Position numbers and translations under genes: made by a program
Notes under the pieces: model-generated
Database searches by the model: none
The model's input: only the letters and a program-made list of their open reading frames with translations
What the model was told of the DNA's origin: nothing
NCBI GenBank assembly: GCA_008501785.1
Contig: QQUD01000003.1
Span: forward strand, 1-7,838
Length of the DNA stretch: 7,838 bases
Source: Chloroflexota bacterium
GTDB taxonomy: Bacteria > Chloroflexota > Anaerolineae > Promineifilales > Promineifilaceae
Direction of reading: 5' to 3'
Shown here: piece by piece, positions 1 to 5,244 of the stretch
Numbering within the stretch: the first letter of the stretch is position 1
How the letters are laid out: every line of letters starts with the position of its first letter

Positions 1-396
1 GCCAAATGTGTAGTCGCCGCGTCGCAGTGGATGGACGTGGTAGGTTTCCGACCACGTTTCGCGGGGGGGGATGGTGGCTTCGAGGATGCGGGTGCTGATG
101 CGGAATTGGTCGGGTGGTTCGTCGCGCAGTTGGATGGTGGTGGTGCGGGTGCTGCGATTGCGCACGCTGATTTTGATGGGGTTGTCGGCTCCAAAGCTCA
201 GTTTTTGGTCGTGGATGCGGTGGATTTCGAAGCGTTGGTCAACGGATAAAGCTCTGCGCCAATCGAAATAGAGCAGCAGCAGCAGGAGCAGGAGGTAGCC
301 GATGGCGACCCATTGCATGGCAGGTGCCCAGGTGCCTGCTGCTAGAATCAGGGCGACGGTGAAAAGTAGAAGTAGTCCGCGTGGTGTTAGTTGCAT
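1..396 (-). CDS. DUF58 domain protein, N-terminal part (cut by left edge)
   Basis: The frame is open from an ATG at 396 to the window edge, giving 132 residues with no stop; the C-terminal part lies outside. The protein starts MQLTPRGLLLLF, followed by two closely spaced hydrophobic segments (about residues 7-23 and 26-41), then a beta-rich soluble region ending in HPLRRGDYTFG. This is the DUF58 layout: a TPRG-type start, an N-terminal membrane hairpin and the RRGxYxFG motif before the von Willebrand-like core. DUF58 proteins are usually encoded next to a MoxR ATPase and are presumed partners or substrates of it; their biochemical role is not established. Position as last visible gene of the operon, 87 bases after moxR, fits. 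No clear Shine-Dalgarno precedes this ATG; an internal ATG at 318 would remove the first membrane segment and is less likely. Nothing can be said about the vWA-like or metal-site residues because they are cut off. Confidence 0.85.
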   Translation of the reverse strand, partial: MQLTPRGLLLLFTVALILAAGTWAPAMQWVAIGYLLLLLLLLYFDWRRALSVDQRFEIHRIHDQKLSFGADNPIKISVRNRSTRTTTIQLRDEPPDQFRISTRILEATIPPRETWSETYHVHPLRRGDYTFG

Positions 397-412
397 AAGT
401 GGTTTGTTAGTC

Positions 413-472
413 GTGCCAGGCAGGGGGCGAATGGCCTTGGTTAATGGAGGCCGTTTGCCCCCTGCCTGGCAC
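413..472. repeat. Strong inverted repeat between moxR and the DUF58 gene
   Basis: The arms at 413-436 and 449-472 are 24 bases each, match at 22 of 24 positions, and enclose a 12-base loop. The outer part reads GTGCCAGGCAGGGGGC on one side with its complement on the other. The inner end of the right arm carries a half-copy of the AACGGCCGTT palindrome (GGCCGTTT). On the minus strand it falls 12 bases after the MoxR stop and 16 bases before the DUF58 start. There is no T-run after either arm, so it is not a classical terminator. It could be a REP-like dispersed element, or an RNA hairpin that stabilises the upstream message and lowers expression of the DUF58 gene. Confidence 0.8.
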
Positions 473-483
473 AGTGATGGCGT

Positions 484-1440
484 TTAGCGTGGGACCTCGA
501 CTTGGGCTAGGAGGCGGGAAATGACGGCGTCGGCGTTGAGTCCTTCGATTTCGGCTTCGGGTTTGAGCAGGATGCGGTGCCGGAATACGGGTGGCGTGAT
601 GGTTTTGACGTCGTCGGGTGTGACGTAGTCGCGGCCTTGGAGGGCGGCGTAGGTTTTGGTGGCGAGCAGGACGTGGGTGGCGGCGCGGGTGCTGGCACCG
701 AGCGTGAGGTCGGGTGATTGGCGGGAAACGGCCGTTACCTGCGCAATATAATTCAAAATCCCCTCCTCCACGACGACTTCATTAATAGCCTTCCTCGCTT
801 CATGAATCGCTTTTACCGGCAGCTTGGCTTGCAGCCCTGTTGATGCCAAATCATGTGCATCAAAGCCACTGTGATAACGGCGCAGCACTTCAATGTCCGT
901 TTCTAATGAACTGTATGGAATTTGGATATTGAACAAAAAGCGGTCAAGCTGTGCTTCTGGTAGTGGGTAGGTACCTTCGTATTCGATTGGGTTTTGAGTG
1001 GCGATGACCATGAATGGCGATCCTAGCTCATAACGGGTGCCTTCCAGGTTGATTTGGCGCTCTTCCATTGCTTCGAGCAGCGCGGACTGTGTTTTGGCGG
1101 GGGCGCGGTTGATTTCGTCGGCCAGCAAGATTTGGGTGAAGATGGGGCCTTTTTTCAGATTGAACTGGCCGCTGTTGAGGTCGAAGACGCTGGTGCCGAG
1201 AATATCGGAGGGCATCAGGTCGGGCGTGAACTGGATGCGTGTGAATTTGGCCTGGACGAGGTGGGCCAGCGTTTTTGCCATCAATGTTTTGGCGGTGCCG
1301 GGAACACCTTCGAGCAAAACGTGTCCGCCAGTGAGGAGCGCGATGGTGAGCAGTTCAAACGGTTCTTCGAGGCCAACAAGCACTTTGTCAGCTTCTTGTC
1401 GGAGGGTGTTGTGGATGGTTTGTAGTTGAGTTGGATTCAT
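484..1440 (-). CDS. MoxR-family AAA+ ATPase
   Basis: A cytoplasmic MoxR-type AAA+ ATPase of 318 residues, close to the family norm of 310-340. Visible motifs: Walker A GVPGTAKT at about 45-52, Walker B LLADEINRAP at about 105-114, the sensor-1 region VIATQNPIEYEGTYPLPEAQ beginning near 145, and the arginine-finger motif LDRF near 165-168. The C-terminal lid contains LGASTRA. MoxR proteins are thought to work as ATP-driven chaperones acting on proteins with vWA or DUF58 domains and on envelope complexes. The start at 1440 is chosen because GGAG lies 8 bases upstream and it follows the DUF4350 stop by 2 bases; an ATG at 1458 would add MAGEIT and overlap the upstream gene by 16 bases, but lacks a Shine-Dalgarno. 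One AACGGCCGTT copy at 727-736 encodes TAV in the lid. The family is certain; the specific subfamily and substrate are not. Confidence 0.95.
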   Translation of the reverse strand: MNPTQLQTIHNTLRQEADKVLVGLEEPFELLTIALLTGGHVLLEGVPGTAKTLMAKTLAHLVQAKFTRIQFTPDLMPSDILGTSVFDLNSGQFNLKKGPIFTQILLADEINRAPAKTQSALLEAMEERQINLEGTRYELGSPFMVIATQNPIEYEGTYPLPEAQLDRFLFNIQIPYSSLETDIEVLRRYHSGFDAHDLASTGLQAKLPVKAIHEARKAINEVVVEEGILNYIAQVTAVSRQSPDLTLGASTRAATHVLLATKTYAALQGRDYVTPDDVKTITPPVFRHRILLKPEAEIEGLNADAVISRLLAQVEVPR

Positions 1441-1442
1441 AG

Positions 1443-2594
1443 TTATTTCTCCAGCCATTGGGCGGTTTTGGCAGCGAGGTGGACCATATCGCTTTCGCTG
1501 ATTTTGGTTTGGTTAAGCTGTTGCAGCAGGGTTGCCAGTTCGTTGATGTTGAGATCGGGTTGGAAATTGGCTAGCTGTTTGATGAATGCTTGATCGGGCA
1601 GGGTGGGGCTGAGATGGTAGCGGAAGCCCAGGTGGCGTTTGAGGCGCTGTTTGTAATCTTGCAAAACGGCCGTTTTGTGTCCCGCCCGTCTGCTGAGATT
1701 GGCAACGGCCGTTATGTGTTCCAGTGGTGCGCGGCGGGTGATGTCTTTGGGCAGCGGCACGGGGCGGCCAAAAAGCTGTCCACGCAGCACAAGCGCACCA
1801 AAAATGAGTATAGCTACGTAAATGAGTGAGCGTCCGGCAGGGGTGCGCTGCAGCCAGTTGCTGGCTGTGATGGCTTCGCCTTCAGGACGCACGCCATGAT
1901 GCCATTCATCAAACCAGATGGTTCCAGGTGTACCGCCGCTGCTGAGGATGTTGAGGATGAGTTCGGGGTTGCCTGATTCGTGGAGTCCGGCATTGGAAAA
2001 CGGCCGTATCCAACTGCTCAAAATGACTTGTCCTTCGCCTTGTGTGAGCGAGACGATAACGGGCTTGCCAGCGACTGCGGCGTGGATGACAAAGTCGGTG
2101 CGGCTAGATTGGAGGGTGAAACGGCCGTTTAATTCACCCAATTCTGTCATCACAGGTGACCCAAGCAACGGCGTTTCAATTGTGACCGTTTTGGTTGGAT
2201 GCGCAGATGGATTTAATGAAAAATCGTAATGCTGTATTGCTTGCATTGAGCCGAAGCCATTTCCAGCAATAACGAGCGTGCCGCCATTCTCCACCCAGGC
2301 ATCTAACGTGTTAAATTCTGAATTGGAAATGCCTGTCCACGGTTCCAGCATCATGATGATTGAGGCTGATGGGGGGATTTGAAAGGTGGGGGCGACTTTT
2401 GTGGTGGTGTTGTAGCCTATTTCATCGAGCCAAAGCGTGAGGGCGCGCGCGCCGTCTGGTGCGTTTGAATGGCTGGCTAAAGGTGGATCAGTGGCTTTGT
2501 TGCGCGTTTCTTGCACGGCAGCAATGGTGGCTACGATTGCCAGCGCAATAAACAGGCCGATGGCCAGCCATGCATCTTTCGAGAGTCGTTTCAT
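1443..2594 (-). CDS. DUF4350 domain membrane protein
   Basis: 383 residues. The N-terminal membrane segment is at about 9-28 (WLAIGLFIALAIVATIAAV). It is followed by an extracytoplasmic region with the DUF4350 pattern: NAPDGARALTLWLDEIGY (residues 44-61, the paralogue-typical 'small molecule-like' N-terminal fold), WVENGGTLVIAG (100-111) and the hallmark IWFDEWHHG (226-234). A second membrane segment lies at about 256-271, followed by a cytoplasmic, basic, helix-rich tail that includes RAPLEHITAVANLSRRAGH. DUF4350 proteins accompany MoxR/DUF58/DUF4129 genes; their role is unknown, and the domain resembles a glutamine-amidotransferase-like or GldG-like Rossmann fold without a proven catalytic site. 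The ATG at 2594 overlaps the stop of the DUF4129 gene in an ATGA, with GAGG upstream, so translation is probably coupled. Four palindrome copies lie inside: two encode TAV (1665, 1704), one NGR (2120), and one with a mismatch RP (1999). Confidence 0.85.
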   Translation of the reverse strand: MKRLSKDAWLAIGLFIALAIVATIAAVQETRNKATDPPLASHSNAPDGARALTLWLDEIGYNTTTKVAPTFQIPPSASIIMMLEPWTGISNSEFNTLDAWVENGGTLVIAGNGFGSMQAIQHYDFSLNPSAHPTKTVTIETPLLGSPVMTELGELNGRFTLQSSRTDFVIHAAVAGKPVIVSLTQGEGQVILSSWIRPFSNAGLHESGNPELILNILSSGGTPGTIWFDEWHHGVRPEGEAITASNWLQRTPAGRSLIYVAILIFGALVLRGQLFGRPVPLPKDITRRAPLEHITAVANLSRRAGHKTAVLQDYKQRLKRHLGFRYHLSPTLPDQAFIKQLANFQPDLNINELATLLQQLNQTKISESDMVHLAAKTAQWLEK

Positions 2595-3610
2595 GCGTCC
2601 CTCTTTTGCTGCTTGAGCTGGTTGACTTGGTTTACGTAGCGTTGATAGGTTTGTTCGTCGATGTTCTGAAAGCCATACCAGGCACGATCAAAAACATCGA
2701 TCATATCACGCAAAATCGTAGCCAGTTCGGGTAGGTGGGCAATGCTTTTCAGGTATTCGCGGTTGGTGAGGGAGCGATCGTAGCGCAGTAAATTGCGTTC
2801 TTCAAGCAGCAGCAGTGCAGATAGGTAAAGATAACGAATGGCAGTGCGGTAGTCGCCTGCGCCAGAATAGGATTGGGCACGCTGCAACGCGGCTTCTGCG
2901 GTTAGTGGTTCGCCACTTTCGGCAGCTTCAGTGGCTAATCTGGCTTCGCCTGCAAAATCTCCCACTAAATCGTTGATGATGTAAACCAGGATGGCTGCCA
3001 CAATCAAGCTGATGATGATGGTGAGTATGGTGCTGCCTACGCCGCCAGACCCTTCTGTGCTGCTTTGAGAGGTGAATCTACTCAAAAATTCTTGCCATTT
3101 CGCCATGAGGGCTTGCCATTGTTTGGCCAGCCAGGTTGGTTCGGCTGTTTCGTAAATGAATTCGGGTTGGGCCAGAATGGTGGTGAGAACGGCCGTTTCC
3201 GTCCCATCAAACTGCACCTCTGGCCATTGGTCGCGTACATCAAGCAATGTTTGTAGTCGGGCATCGATTTGTGCAAGATTGGGTGCTTCGGCTTGCAATT
3301 GGTTGGCAAAAAAAGTGAGGTTGACGGGTACGACTTGCCCGTCGTTGCGGGAAACGGCCGTTACTGCCATTAAATCCGCTGCTAGTGCATCGAGCCGTTC
3401 CCGCTGCGTTTCGGGTGATTCGTTGGGAAGGGTGGAAACGGCCGTTTGTGTGTCGGTGATTAGCTGCCAGAAGTCGGCTTCTGAAATGGGGGTTAGGGAT
3501 TGGGGGTTGGGGGTTAGTGGTTGGGAAACGGCCGTTTGTGCAGGCATAGCCAGCATCAGCAGGCAGCCAAAAACCCAAAGAAGTGAAACAAACCGTGATA
3601 TGGAATCCAT
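2591..3610 (-). CDS. DUF4129 domain protein with signal peptide and one membrane helix
   Basis: 339 residues from the ATG at 3610. A signal peptide or first anchor is at about 7-25 (FVSLLWVFGCLLMLAMP then AQTA). A variable extracytoplasmic stretch (about 30-185) is followed by a membrane helix at about 191-213, then a cytoplasmic DUF4129 domain at about 238-330. Diagnostic residues there are GDYRTAIRYLYLSALLLLEE (252-271), LTNREYL (281-287) and FDRAWYGF (307-314). DUF4129 domains occur at the C-terminus of transglutaminase-like proteins and in MoxR operons; their function is not known. A TTG at 3643 would add 11 residues (MISNKHIKLYR) and overlap the upstream gene; I prefer 3610 because it gives a cleaner signal peptide, although neither start has a strong Shine-Dalgarno. 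The stop overlaps the DUF4350 start by 4 bases. Four AACGGCCGTT copies, all read as TAV, lie in the extracytoplasmic half, and residues 31-43 are a Pro/Asn/Thr-rich low-complexity stretch. Confidence 0.85.
   Translation of the reverse strand: MDSISRFVSLLWVFGCLLMLAMPAQTAVSQPLTPNPQSLTPISEADFWQLITDTQTAVSTLPNESPETQRERLDALAADLMAVTAVSRNDGQVVPVNLTFFANQLQAEAPNLAQIDARLQTLLDVRDQWPEVQFDGTETAVLTTILAQPEFIYETAEPTWLAKQWQALMAKWQEFLSRFTSQSSTEGSGGVGSTILTIIISLIVAAILVYIINDLVGDFAGEARLATEAAESGEPLTAEAALQRAQSYSGAGDYRTAIRYLYLSALLLLEERNLLRYDRSLTNREYLKSIAHLPELATILRDMIDVFDRAWYGFQNIDEQTYQRYVNQVNQLKQQKRDA
3488..3513 (+). other. G-quadruplex-type sequence, telomere-like
   Basis: On the plus strand there are four G-runs of 5, 3, 5 and 5 bases (3488-3492, 3496-3498, 3502-3506, 3509-3513) separated by TTA, ATT and TT, and further short G-runs follow to 3525. 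This fits the standard G3+N1-7 pattern. It lies on the template strand of the DUF4129 gene, where the coding strand is a C-rich run encoding PLTPNPQSLTPIS just after the signal peptide. It immediately adjoins a palindrome copy at 3527-3536. Whether it folds in the cell is not known. Confidence 0.6.
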
Positions 3611-3629
3611 TCTATAAAGTTTAATGTGT

Positions 3630-4547
3630 TTATTCGAGATCAAGCAATGTCTCAGGTTTTTTTTCGTAAAGATCGTCGGATTGTGCCAATATCATCAGGT
3701 CAAATCCTTCGAAGCGAATGCGCAAATCAAAATACATGAGCGTGATTGCTGCTAATTGAATGGGCATAAATATAATCGAGAAGAGGTAAGTGACGCTTTG
3801 TTGCACAATGGAGGCAACCAATTGACCTGCTGATGGCGCAATTACCCCAAACATGGAAATGGCAATTAAACTTGGGCCAAGAATTACAATATATGCCATC
3901 AGAATAATTAAAAGAAAATAGCCAATAACCCACCAACTGCGCAGCCGGAACAGTTCCCAGGCTCGCTTAATAGCGTCCAATCCACCTTGCTTTTCAATAA
4001 TCACGACTGGCGTTAACAGTGCAGAAATAGCGCCGAGGCCGACAAACCCTAAGAAGGCAACTGCCCAACCTAAGCATGGTATGATGGCAATTAATACCAG
4101 GGGAATTGCAATAAAGAACCCAATCAACCCCATCAGTAATAAGGTGCCGAAAAGTGTTAACCAGGAACGGCCGATTTTACTAAAAGACCCCATGATGGTG
4201 ACAGATTTTCCCAGATAATTGTCTGCGACAGCCCGAGTCATGGCGGCTGTGCCAATGATGGCAAAAATCCCGCTAACAAGACCAAGTAGAATGGTTACGC
4301 CAGCCGCAATGCCAATTATTGGTAATAATTCGATCATCGCATCCGGGTCTTGGGACTGTAAAAAAGCGTCTGTAGAATCCAGAGCTGTAAAGGATGATAA
4401 TCCTATTTGCATTAAGATTGCAGGTAATTGGGTGATGGCGATGATGCCGATGAACACTAGAAAATTGTTCCGATAGAGACGGAATGCGCGGTCTAGCAGT
4501 TGCCCGAGGCTTAACGGCCGTAATTCTGGTAATGATGAGGCTTGCAT
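3630..4547 (-). CDS. Six-helix integral membrane protein, first gene of the MoxR operon
   Basis: 305 residues, mostly hydrophobic. It begins with a cytoplasmic motif LRPLSLGQLLDRAFRLYRNNF (about 9-29), followed by membrane segments at about 28-46, 73-103, 128-150, 151-180, 205-233 and 245-272. It ends with MYFDLRIRFEGFDL (271-284) and a short acidic tail. The 'plSlgeLLdraFrlYR' start and the 'YyDLRvRxEGFDL' end mark a broad family of uncharacterised membrane proteins related to the GlpQ-type phosphodiesterase membrane domain; there is no catalytic domain here. The start is secure: AGGAGGAG lies 3 bases upstream. It is the promoter-proximal gene, with the next gene 19 bases downstream. Composition is visibly more AT-rich than its neighbours, and it has no exact palindrome copy, only two one-mismatch ones (4166, 4513). 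It probably forms the membrane platform for the operon's products; that is inference from context. Confidence 0.8.
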   Translation of the reverse strand: MQASSLPELRPLSLGQLLDRAFRLYRNNFLVFIGIIAITQLPAILMQIGLSSFTALDSTDAFLQSQDPDAMIELLPIIGIAAGVTILLGLVSGIFAIIGTAAMTRAVADNYLGKSVTIMGSFSKIGRSWLTLFGTLLLMGLIGFFIAIPLVLIAIIPCLGWAVAFLGFVGLGAISALLTPVVIIEKQGGLDAIKRAWELFRLRSWWVIGYFLLIILMAYIVILGPSLIAISMFGVIAPSAGQLVASIVQQSVTYLFSIIFMPIQLAAITLMYFDLRIRFEGFDLMILAQSDDLYEKKPETLLDLE

Positions 4548-4550
4548 GGA

Positions 4551-4558
4551 CTCCTCCT
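4551..4558 (-). promoter_or_regulatory. Ribosome binding site of the six-helix membrane protein
   Basis: On the minus strand AGGAGGAG lies 3 bases before the ATG at 4547; counted from AGGAGG the spacing is 5. This is a near-perfect match to the anti-Shine-Dalgarno sequence, the strongest in the window, and fixes the start of the first gene of the operon. Confidence 0.85.
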
Positions 4559-4599
4559 GTCAGATGAGTAACGGAATTTGATTTTGAAACAATGGATGG

Positions 4600-4628
4600 A
4601 GATTAGCAAAATCAAGATACCGCGTCAA
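4600..4628 (-). promoter_or_regulatory. Sigma-70-type promoter of the MoxR operon
   Basis: On the minus strand TTGACG (4628 to 4623) is separated by exactly 17 bases from TAATCT (4605 to 4600), with TG one base before the -10 hexamer (extended -10). Transcription would start near 4593, giving a leader of about 45 bases before the ATG at 4547. It is the only convincing promoter on this strand upstream of the operon. Placement is from sequence match only. Confidence 0.65.
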
Positions 4629-4667
4629 GGGGGTGTCACAGATTTTTGGTTGATCTTTGTCGCTTTA

Positions 4668-4707
4668 TCGTGGTCGTGATCGGGTTCATTTTCGATCACG
4701 ACCACGA
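4668..4707. repeat. 15-bp perfect inverted repeat upstream of the operon promoter
   Basis: The arms at 4668-4682 and 4693-4707 (core CGTGGTCGTGATCG and its complement) enclose a 10-base loop. A further partial copy of the arm, CGATCACGA, occurs at 4718-4726. The repeat lies 40 to 80 bases upstream of the -35 hexamer of the operon promoter. There is no T-run on either side, so it is not an intrinsic terminator. It could be an operator for a dimeric regulator or a dispersed repeat; the GATCACGA unit repeated three times in two orientations fits either. Confidence 0.7.
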
Positions 4708-4918
4708 ATGGCGATTACGATCACGATTGAGGAAAGCAGTTAATTGCTCGATTTTTTTTGCGAGAATTGAGTAGATTCGGTATGCTTACGGTATGATTTT
4801 TGTATCTGGACAGGGACGACGGCCAGAACGGCCGTATTTGTTAGGCTGTATTCAAGCGCACCTTAGTTAAGTGCGCCTCCTGTTCGGATTTTATGTAAAG
4901 TAAAAAGAGCAAGTTCAA
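4708..4918. other. Non-coding stretch with palindrome copy and small hairpin
   Basis: No credible gene is seen here. It holds a one-mismatch palindrome AACGGCCGTA at 4827-4836, preceded by ACGGCC at 4819-4824, and a small hairpin with 6-bp arms GCGCAC (4856-4861) and GTGCGC (4871-4876) around a 9-base loop. A weak plus-strand promoter candidate is TTGAGT at 4767-4772 and TATGAT at 4792-4797, but the 19-base spacing is long. If it works, a transcript of about 190 bases would run to the terminator ending at 4994. Confidence 0.35.
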
Positions 4919-4986
4919 AGCCGAGGCGTGGCACTCTCGGTTGTCGAGGCACATAATCTTCGGCAGCCGAGGCGTGAAACCCTCGG
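4919..4986 (+). repeat. Imperfect direct repeat AGCCGAGGCGTG...CTCGG, two copies
   Basis: Two 22-base units, at 4919-4940 and 4965-4986, match at 19 of 22 positions and are 46 bases apart start to start. Each can form a small stem between CCGAG and CTCGG; the second, followed by a T-run, is a terminator. The spacer between them again contains CGAGGC. This looks like a duplicated hairpin unit. Confidence 0.6.
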
Positions 4987-4994
4987 CTTTTTTT
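4965..4994 (+). terminator. Intrinsic terminator, plus strand, with no gene before it
   Basis: The stem AGCCGAGG (4965-4972) pairs with CCTCGGCT (4981-4988), 8 bp and mostly GC, around the 8-base loop CGTGAAAC, followed by a run of seven Ts at 4988-4994. The shape is that of a Rho-independent terminator for rightward transcription. No protein gene reads into it from the left on this strand, since the neighbouring operon runs the other way. It may end a small RNA or act as a leader attenuator for the ABC-F gene 250 bases downstream. Confidence 0.6.
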
Positions 4995-5057
4995 GTACAT
5001 ATTTCGAGAGTGGAGGTTTGAGAGAATCTTTGCTCTCGGCCTCTTGGGATAAGAAGT

Positions 5058-5229
5058 GACACAGAGATACACAGAGGAATCACAGAGATACACAGAGAGA
5101 AGAATGAAGAAAATAATGAATTATGAATAATGAATTGTGAATTTTGAAGTAAGAATTCTATTCACAATTCATTCCTCTTCTTCCCTCTCTGTGAAACTCT
5201 GTGGTTCTCTGTGAAACTCTGTGTTCCTC
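5058..5229. repeat. Long foldback (CACAGAG units) just before the ABC-F gene
   Basis: The left arm has two identical 17-base units CACAGAGATACACAGAG (5060-5076 and 5081-5097). The right arm (about 5181-5229) has complementary units built from CTCTGTGAAACTCTGTG. Between them sits a perfect 14-bp inverted repeat, AATGAATTGTGAAT at 5129-5142 and its complement at 5160-5173, with a 17-base loop. The whole can fold as a nested hairpin of about 170 bases. It ends 4 bases before the ribosome binding site of the ABC-F gene. No convincing promoter was seen within it. It may be a MITE-like or otherwise dispersed element, or a leader structure. Confidence 0.7.
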
Positions 5230-5233
5230 TACC

Positions 5234-5238
5234 GGAGA
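5234..5238 (+). promoter_or_regulatory. Ribosome binding site deciding the ABC-F start
   Basis: GGAGA lies 6 bases before the ATG at 5245. An in-frame GTG at 5221 would add eight residues (MFLYRRQI) but would start inside the foldback repeat and has no ribosome binding site, so 5245 is preferred. Confidence 0.75.
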
Positions 5239-5244
5239 CAGATC

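Noticed and set aside
1037..1429. 130- and 123-residue open frames on the plus strand
   Set aside because: Antisense shadows of the MoxR gene, which has all AAA+ motifs in order.
3156..3617. 153-residue plus-strand and 112-residue minus-strand frames
   Set aside because: Overlap the DUF4129 gene in other frames; Ser/Arg/Cys-rich with no recognisable domain.
5005..5038. Hairpin CGAGAG/CTCTCG
   Set aside because: Only 6 bp of stem around a 22-base loop and no T-run; likely incidental.
4841..5093. Two overlapping minus-strand frames of about 76-80 residues in the intergenic region
   Set aside because: Composed of hairpin and CACAGAG repeat sequence, no ribosome binding site, no recognisable domain.
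5135..5164. Promoter for the ABC-F gene (TTGTGA, 18 bases, TATTCA)
   Set aside because: The -10 match is poor and both boxes lie inside the perfect inverted repeat; not better than chance in AT-rich DNA.
5058..5229. Possible CRISPR array
   Set aside because: Only two identical short units per arm with 4-base spacers, arms inverted relative to each other, no cas gene; a foldback repeat explains it better.
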